From Synechococcus sp. MU1643 (GTDB lineage Bacteria > Cyanobacteriota > Cyanobacteriia > PCC-6307 > Cyanobiaceae), in NCBI RefSeq assembly GCF_020514095.1, contig NZ_VTKY01000005.1:1-64000 (forward strand): a stretch of DNA of 64,000 bases. Direction: 5' to 3'. The position numbers were made by a program, and so were the translations under genes. The notes under the pieces are model-generated. The model ran no database searches, had not been told where the DNA came from, and saw only the letters and a list, made by a program, of their open reading frames with translations. Shown piece by piece: positions 59,202 through 64,000 of this stretch. How positions within the stretch are numbered: position 1 is the first letter of the stretch; every line of letters starts with the position of its first letter.

Positions 59202-59795
59202 GTGATCACCCCCAACGTTCGGCGTTTTCTCAACCTGCTCTGCGGGGAATACAGCAACCAGCAGCAAGCCTTCGACAACCCTCCGCTTTATGCCCACATC
59301 TTTCTGAGGTATCGCCCGCTCATACAGCTACGTCCGGGGTCGATCCTGCTAGAGCAGACCTATGCCGTTGATCCGAAGCATCCTTACCGGTTGCGCATGA
59401 TCCGCGCTGAAGGACAGGCCTCCGGCGCCATCAAGCTTTGGAATCACATCTTCCGAGACCCGGAACGCTTCTCCGGAGCCACGTTTGATCCGCAACTACG
59501 CCTTGCCATTCAGGACAGTGACCTGATCAGCGTGGATCAGTGCCACTACCAAGTGCTCGAACAGCCAGACGGATACCACGGTGCCATGGAACCCGGCTGC
59601 AAGTGCATCGTGCAACGGAATGGCCAAGACACCGTGCTGGTGAGCAGCTTTCACTTGGAGGGAGACTCCCTCTCGACCCTTGATCGCGGCCATGACCCGG
59701 AAACGAATGAGCGCTGCTGGGGCTCGGTGGCAGGCCCATTCCGGTTCAAGCGAACCCAAAGCTGGACGGCCGACATGGCATCAGCCTGGGTGTGA
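59202..59795 (+). CDS. rpcT: T-type bilin lyase (CpcT/RpcT)
   Basis: 197 residues from a GTG. CpcT/CpeT family marks: FLNLLCGEYSNQQQAFDNPP, HIFLRYRPLIQLRPGSILLE, then CHYQVLEQPDGYHGAMEPGC and DRGHDPETNERCWGSVAGPF; compare DRGYDPKTDEQIWGSEHGLL in CpeT. Family members attach bilin to Cys153 of beta-phycocyanin. Position beside rpcBA suits that. Overlaps rpcE by 4 bp. Confidence 0.88.
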   Translation: MITPNVRRFLNLLCGEYSNQQQAFDNPPLYAHIFLRYRPLIQLRPGSILLEQTYAVDPKHPYRLRMIRAEGQASGAIKLWNHIFRDPERFSGATFDPQLRLAIQDSDLISVDQCHYQVLEQPDGYHGAMEPGCKCIVQRNGQDTVLVSSFHLEGDSLSTLDRGHDPETNERCWGSVAGPFRFKRTQSWTADMASAWV

Positions 59796-60568
59796 TGGAA
59801 CCGCTGAGTGAAACGCAGGTGATCAAGGACCTCCGCCAGACGGAGGACCCTTCGGCGCAGTACTACGCCGCCTGGTGGCTGGGGAAGATGCGCTGCCAGC
59901 ACCCTGAGGCCATCCCTCTTCTGCTCAGAGCTCTCGCGGCACTGGATGCCACGCCGATTGATCCAGAGCAACGCGGTGTCGCACTCAACGCGATCCGTGC
60001 TCTAGGTCTGCTCAGGGACACGAGAGCAGAAAAACCTCTTCTTGCGCTGCTGCACTCCAACGACTACACCGTGCGGGAGGAGGTGGTCCGCACGCTTGGT
60101 GCCATGGGCAGCTGTGAGGCTGTTGAGGGCATCCGCGCTTTGCTGGCCAGTGGATTGGAGGGAGCAGGAGCTGAGCAGCCCTCATCCCCCTTGCTCAACG
60201 AACCCTGTGAAGCGCTGCTGGAAGCCCTCGGTGACATTGGTGATGGCAGCAGCAGCAACCTCGCCGTAATTCAGCCGTTCACAGAACACCCTCGGCCGTT
60301 GATCCGTTCAGCGGCCTGCCGAGCGCTGCTCCAGCTGACTGGTCTTGATCAGTGGGGTTTGGAACTGAAAAAGCTGCTGAACCATCCAGAACCGTTAGTG
60401 CGCCGGGGCGCGCTGCTCGACCTCGGCGCTACCGGCTGGATCGCCGCCGTTGCCTCGATCCGCTCGGCTGCCGTGGAACCCAGCCTCAAGCTGGTTGCAC
60501 TCCGGGCATTGGCGGAACGTAACGACGAACCCAATGACGTCCTCCATGCAATGGATGGGCTGCTCTGA
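59792..60568 (+). CDS. rpcE: Alpha-phycocyanin bilin lyase subunit E
   Basis: 258 residues of HEAT-like repeats. Typical CpcE motifs: DPSAQYYAAWWLGKMRCQHP, GVALNAIRALGLLRDTRAEK, VREEVVRTLGAMGSCEAVEG, RRGALLDLGATGWIAAVASI. With RpcF it forms the E/F heterodimer that attaches bilin to Cys84 of RpcA. Its stop overlaps the rpcF start. Confidence 0.93.
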   Translation: MMEPLSETQVIKDLRQTEDPSAQYYAAWWLGKMRCQHPEAIPLLLRALAALDATPIDPEQRGVALNAIRALGLLRDTRAEKPLLALLHSNDYTVREEVVRTLGAMGSCEAVEGIRALLASGLEGAGAEQPSSPLLNEPCEALLEALGDIGDGSSSNLAVIQPFTEHPRPLIRSAACRALLQLTGLDQWGLELKKLLNHPEPLVRRGALLDLGATGWIAAVASIRSAAVEPSLKLVALRALAERNDEPNDVLHAMDGLL

Positions 60569-61200
60569 TGACAACCACAGCCTTGGACAAGGCGCTTCAA
60601 ACGCTCGAGCGGGCCACAAGTACCCCTGAGCTGGTCAAAGCAACGCAAGCCCTTTGTGAACTCAACGACCTTCAAGCCGCCAAGCCGCTTGTGAAGGTGC
60701 TGGGGTTCAACAATCCAGCAGTGGCAGCCGTGGCGACACAGGGGCTGATTCAACTGGGACGGGACATCGTTCCAACGCTGTTGGTGAGCCTGGATGCCCG
60801 CAATTACGGCGCACGGGCATGGGTGGTGAGGGTAATCGCCGCCTTGCGGGATCCACGGGGTCTTGACCTCCTCGAGCATGCCCTTCAGACCGACATCGCT
60901 CCGAGCGTGCGGCGCTCAGCAACCCGCGGCTTGGCGGACTTGGAGCTCAGTGAAGAGGCAGAGCAAGATCAGCTTGAGCGTTGTTTCAAGGGACTGCTCA
61001 AAGCAGTGCAAGACGACGAGTGGGTGGTGCGTTACGCAGCGGCCTACGGACTCGAGCAGCGCTTAAACAGCCCGGCTGTATTAGCGCACCTGGCCGAACA
61101 AGGCCGAGCCGCCCTGAACCAGCTCGCGTCCGATGCGGAGGGTGCCAGGGTGGTACAGCTGCGGGCTCTGAAAGCCCTCCAACGCCTCAGTGCCGGATGA
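60568..61200 (+). CDS. rpcF: Alpha-phycocyanin bilin lyase subunit F
   Basis: 210 residues, CpcF/RpcF type: ELVKATQALCELNDLQAAKP, AVAAVATQGLIQLGRDIVPT, ARAWVVRVIAALRDPRGLDL, WVVRYAAAYGLEQRL. Partner of RpcE. As it is a separate gene and not the fused lyase-isomerase RpcG, phycoerythrobilin is expected on RpcA. The next gene's ATG overlaps its stop. Confidence 0.93.
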   Translation: MTTTALDKALQTLERATSTPELVKATQALCELNDLQAAKPLVKVLGFNNPAVAAVATQGLIQLGRDIVPTLLVSLDARNYGARAWVVRVIAALRDPRGLDLLEHALQTDIAPSVRRSATRGLADLELSEEAEQDQLERCFKGLLKAVQDDEWVVRYAAAYGLEQRLNSPAVLAHLAEQGRAALNQLASDAEGARVVQLRALKALQRLSAG

Positions 61201-61676
61201 CCCAGAAACTGTTGTTCGTCTGCCTCGGCAATATCTGCCGCTCACCAGCGGCCGAAGGCGTCTTCCTGCATCTGCTTCAAGAGCGTGGCCTCAGTGATCA
61301 GTTCGTGGTGGATTCCGCCGGAACAGGCGGATGGCATGTGGGTAATCCGGCGGACCGACGCATGCAGGCTGCAGCCAACCGTCGCGGCATTGAGCTGCCT
61401 AGCCGCGCACGACAGATCAGCCTCGACGATTTCTCGAGTTTCGATCTGGTGCTGACCATGGACGACGACAATCTCACGGCCGTCCAAGGACTGGCTCGCG
61501 AAGCAGGGCCTCGAGCAACGGCCAGCATCAAGCCAATGCTCAGCTATGCACGGGGATTCTCCGAAACGGAGGTGCCTGATCCCTATTACGGGGGCGAGGC
61601 GGGCTTCGAGCATGTGCTCGATCTGCTGGAGGACGCCTGCGCCAACCTGGTCGACGAACTCAGCCCGCCGGCGTAG
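61197..61676 (+). CDS. Low-molecular-weight protein tyrosine phosphatase
   Basis: 159 residues. The active-site loop is LLFVCLGNICRSPAAEGVF (CxxxxxR-S). The general acid Asp is in EVPDPYYGG. The start codon overlaps the rpcF stop, so it is tied to the lyase operon, and such a gene closes the rod region in other marine Synechococcus. Substrate unknown. Its 3' end overlaps the convergent panC-cmk gene by 17 bp. Confidence 0.92.
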   Translation: MTQKLLFVCLGNICRSPAAEGVFLHLLQERGLSDQFVVDSAGTGGWHVGNPADRRMQAAANRRGIELPSRARQISLDDFSSFDLVLTMDDDNLTAVQGLAREAGPRATASIKPMLSYARGFSETEVPDPYYGGEAGFEHVLDLLEDACANLVDELSPPA

Positions 61677-63102
61677 GCCAGGCTTCTTCGGCCACCCGAG
61701 AGCGGAACTGCCCCACCAGGGCATCGATCACAGCCTCAATGCTCATGCCATCGGTCACGAGCTCCACCGCATCCCCCGCCTGCACCAGAGGAGCCTCCTC
61801 ACGCGTGCTGTCGAGGTGATCCCGTTCGGCGATCTGTGCTTCGAGCTCAGATCGCTCAGGCACCGGGAAGCCCCGCTGCTCCAGATCAAGAGCCCGGCGC
61901 CGGGCCCGCTCACCCACCGTCGCCGTAAGGAACACCTTCAGATCAGCATCCGGGAAAACAGCGGTGCCAATGTCGCGGCCCTCTGCCACCAAGCCACCCT
62001 TTGCACCCATTGCTTTCTGTTGAGCGGTCAGCGCTTGCCTGACGCAACGGTGCGCGGCCACAGCCGAAACCGAGGCTGTGACGTCCGGCGAGCGAATCGC
62101 GTCGCTCACGTCCTGCCCGTTCACCAACACCTGCTGGCCGCCACCAGGCAGCGACCGCAGCTGAAGGTCGAGATCCTTCAACAGCGGTGCTATGGACGCA
62201 GCATCCTGGGGGGCCACACCGTTCTGTTGCACCAACCAGGTCACCGACCGGTACATCGCGCCGGTGTCGAGGTAGACCAGCCCCATCTGCTCAGCAAAGG
62301 CCCGGGTGACGGTGCTTTTGCCAGCACCGGCAGGGCCATCAATTGCAACAAGAGGCTGGCGGGTCATCAGAAAGACGTGATCGATCAATCGGGTCCTGCC
62401 GCAACGCACCGCCGCTGCCAACAGTGAGATGGCCGTTTCAGACCCACAGGGCTGAAGTGTGTACGGGTCGACCCTCTCTACATACTCCACCTCAAGGCCT
62501 GCTTCACCGAGGCTCTGGCGCACTGAGGTTTCGGGATCGGTGGGATCGGCACAGCACAACGCCGACGGCAGAGCAGTGGCTTGAGCCCTATCAGCAAAGG
62601 AGAGGTACTGGTTGCGGGAGCTCAAGGCAAGACCATCAAGTTCACGAACGGTGGGAACGGCCCGGACTGCTACGTCCATATCGAGATCGGCCACCAGCCG
62701 GCGCAGGATCACCAGCTGCTGCCAGTCCTTTTCACCCAGCCAAAGGCAAGACGGCTCCACCAGCTGCAGCAGCCGAGCCACGACCGTGACCACACCATCG
62801 AAGTGACCTGGACGGGAGGCTCCACAAAGCTGGGTCTGCAGGTCTGCCGGTGCTGAGCGCGATACCGCTGACTGGACCCCACTTGGATAGATGGCATCGA
62901 TACTCGGGGCCCAGAGGGCATGAGCGCCAGAGCGTTCGGCTAAAACCCGATCCGCTTCGAGCGTTCGCGGGTAGCGATCAAAATCTTCAGCTGGCCCGAA
63001 TTGGAGTGGGTTGACGAACACACTCACCAGTACAGGCCCATGTGCCGCAGCGAGGCGAATTAGTTCACCGTGGCCCTGATGAAGCCCCCCCATGGTGGGC
63101 AC
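61660..63102 (-). CDS. panC-cmk: Bifunctional pantothenate synthetase / cytidylate kinase
   Basis: At least 480 residues. The N-terminal half is PanC (VPTMGGLHQGHGELIRLAAA, VFVNPLQFGPAEDFDRYPRT, SRNQYLSF). The C-terminal half is cytidylate kinase (AIDGPAGAGKSTVTRAFAEQ with the P-loop, LDTGAMYRSVTWLV, GRDIGTAVFPDADLKVFLTA). The fusion is normal for cyanobacteria. GTG at 63102 is inside the conserved PanC start. The frame stays open upstream with PanC-like residues (ELESFRVNLSGPLQFVPTMG), but only ATT (63168) or CTG (63162) could start it, so the true protein is probably about 20 residues longer. Confidence 0.93.
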   Translation of the reverse strand: MPTMGGLHQGHGELIRLAAAHGPVLVSVFVNPLQFGPAEDFDRYPRTLEADRVLAERSGAHALWAPSIDAIYPSGVQSAVSRSAPADLQTQLCGASRPGHFDGVVTVVARLLQLVEPSCLWLGEKDWQQLVILRRLVADLDMDVAVRAVPTVRELDGLALSSRNQYLSFADRAQATALPSALCCADPTDPETSVRQSLGEAGLEVEYVERVDPYTLQPCGSETAISLLAAAVRCGRTRLIDHVFLMTRQPLVAIDGPAGAGKSTVTRAFAEQMGLVYLDTGAMYRSVTWLVQQNGVAPQDAASIAPLLKDLDLQLRSLPGGGQQVLVNGQDVSDAIRSPDVTASVSAVAAHRCVRQALTAQQKAMGAKGGLVAEGRDIGTAVFPDADLKVFLTATVGERARRRALDLEQRGFPVPERSELEAQIAERDHLDSTREEAPLVQAGDAVELVTDGMSIEAVIDALVGQFRSRVAEEAWPTPAG

Positions 63103-63173
63103 AAATTGCAGGGGTCCACTGAGGTTGACCCGGAAGCTCTCCAGCTCGGGCTGGGTGGACAGAACAATGCAGC

Positions 63174-63713
63174 TCAGCGCAGCACCTCAAGCTTGACCTG
63201 GGCGATTCCAGAGGCAATCAAACCCAGATCAGAGGCAGCGCCATGGCCAAGGTCGATCACTCGGTGATCAATGAAAGGTCCGCGGTCGTTGATACGAATC
63301 ACGGCCGTACGCCCATTCCAGAGGTTGGTTACGCGCACATTCGTTCCAAAAGGAAGCGTGCGGTGAGCCGCCGTCATCGTGCCGGGCTTGTAGACCTCAC
63401 CATTAGCGGTGCGGTTGCCATAAAAACCGGGGCCATACCAACTGGCCTCGCCAGTGATGACCTTCACAACTTCAGGCAAGACCTTCAACTTCGGTTTGGG
63501 AAGTTCGGCAGCTGGAGGTGCAACGACCGGCTTGCCCTCCGCAGGGAAGAGCGTTGCCTGGAGCTCGGAAGCCTGTGGCTCAGCGATCAGATCAAGGACG
63601 TCAATGGGCTCTGTTCCGTTGACCGAGAGGAAATCGCTGGCCACCACCGGTAAGAGTGCCGCACTCCCTGTGATTGCTCCGGAGAGCGTGGTAATCGTCA
63701 AAAGGACTCGCAT
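63174..63713 (-). CDS. rlpA: Septal ring lytic transglycosylase RlpA family protein
   Basis: 179 residues from the ATG at 63713 (another in-frame ATG lies 13 codons upstream). Signal-like N-terminus MRVLLTITTLSGAITGSAAL. A Pro/Lys-rich linker leads to the double-psi beta-barrel: GEASWYGPGFYGNRTANGEV, AAHRTLPFGTNVRVTNLWNG, VIRINDRGPFIDHRVIDLGH with the catalytic Asp in NDRGPF. No SPOR domain. Acts on peptidoglycan outside the plasma membrane. It ends 6-8 bp before the PanC frame opens. Confidence 0.88.
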   Translation of the reverse strand: MRVLLTITTLSGAITGSAALLPVVASDFLSVNGTEPIDVLDLIAEPQASELQATLFPAEGKPVVAPPAAELPKPKLKVLPEVVKVITGEASWYGPGFYGNRTANGEVYKPGTMTAAHRTLPFGTNVRVTNLWNGRTAVIRINDRGPFIDHRVIDLGHGAASDLGLIASGIAQVKLEVLR

Positions 63714-64000
63714 ACAGAGCGGCGTGACCAAGACATGGAGCAGAACTCGCAACTCCAGAGACGCAACGAGCCCTAATAGAAGTTAAATGAAAAACAAAAA
63801 AATCTGCTCTTGAAAGAAAACTGGCCTCCATTGACCTGACCGGCACTGACACACAAACCCGCTGCTACGCGCAATCCCTGCACCGGCTGGCAGATCAACG
63901 CCAGAACGCAAGCTCCCGTACATAAGCCACAAGTAAACATCGGATAAGCACAACCAATCAGATGCTGTGACGACAAGCCAAGGAGCACAGGCTCCGCGGC

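Noticed and set aside
63773-63988. Small Cys-rich minus-strand frame at the right edge
   Set aside because: No ribosome site and no protein-like pattern. The last 250 bp of the window hold nothing I can support.

Overview
This window is chromosomal DNA of a marine Synechococcus (picocyanobacterium, sub-cluster 5.1 type). The evidence is photosystem II and cytochrome b6f genes (psbB, psbT, psbM, petB, petD) and, above all, a phycobilisome rod region encoding R-phycocyanin, phycoerythrin I and phycoerythrin II with their linkers and bilin lyases. Phycoerythrin II plus an embedded fciA/fciB/mpeZ-type block points to a type IV chromatic acclimater of the CA4-A class (pigment type 3dA). The species cannot be fixed from the sequence alone.

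Layout. (1) 1-20.8 kb is core genome: neutral invertase, petB-petD, carboxyl-terminal protease, HD phosphohydrolase, minC-minD-minE, a small LuxR-type regulator, tRNA-Thr, sua5, prmC, a dprA broken by three in-frame stops, a hotdog thioesterase, a universal stress protein, psbM, a [2Fe-2S] ferredoxin, psbB-psbT, nrdR, ribosomal protein S1, a HAD phosphatase, metK, a sugar kinase, a DUF2470 protein, comF and tRNA-Phe. (2) 20.80-31.52 kb is a 10.7-kb integrative element in tRNA-Phe. It is bounded by 27-bp direct repeats, with a tyrosine recombinase at the far end, a serine recombinase, a voltage-gated-type K+ channel, a DUF4236 protein, several small exported or hypothetical proteins, and at its tRNA-proximal end a gene-poor 2-kb stretch holding a duplicated, hairpin-rich array that looks like minus-strand small RNAs. 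(3) 31.5-33.0 kb holds short core genes. (4) 33.1-61.2 kb is the phycobilisome rod cluster. (5) 61.2-63.8 kb holds a low-molecular-weight protein tyrosine phosphatase, panC-cmk and rlpA.

How the rod cluster works together. pebA and pebB make phycoerythrobilin. rpcB/rpcA, cpeB/cpeA and mpeB/mpeA encode the phycocyanin, PE-I and PE-II subunits. CpcL/CpcG, CpeC, MpeD, CpeE and MpeC are linkers. CpeS, CpeT, a second S-type protein, an RpcT-like protein, RpcE/RpcF, CpeY/CpeZ, MpeY, MpeU and MpeZ load bilins on defined cysteines. The two AraC-type regulators next to mpeZ probably switch one alpha-PE-II position between phycoerythrobilin (MpeY) and phycourobilin (MpeZ) as light shifts from green to blue. 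Several unrecognised small genes sit among these: three Nif11-like genes in a row, a fourth next to mpeZ, an orphan CpcD-like protein, and a phycobiliprotein-like protein that keeps the bilin-binding cysteine. These are the best leads for undescribed antenna functions, together with the small-RNA-like array in the tRNA-Phe element.
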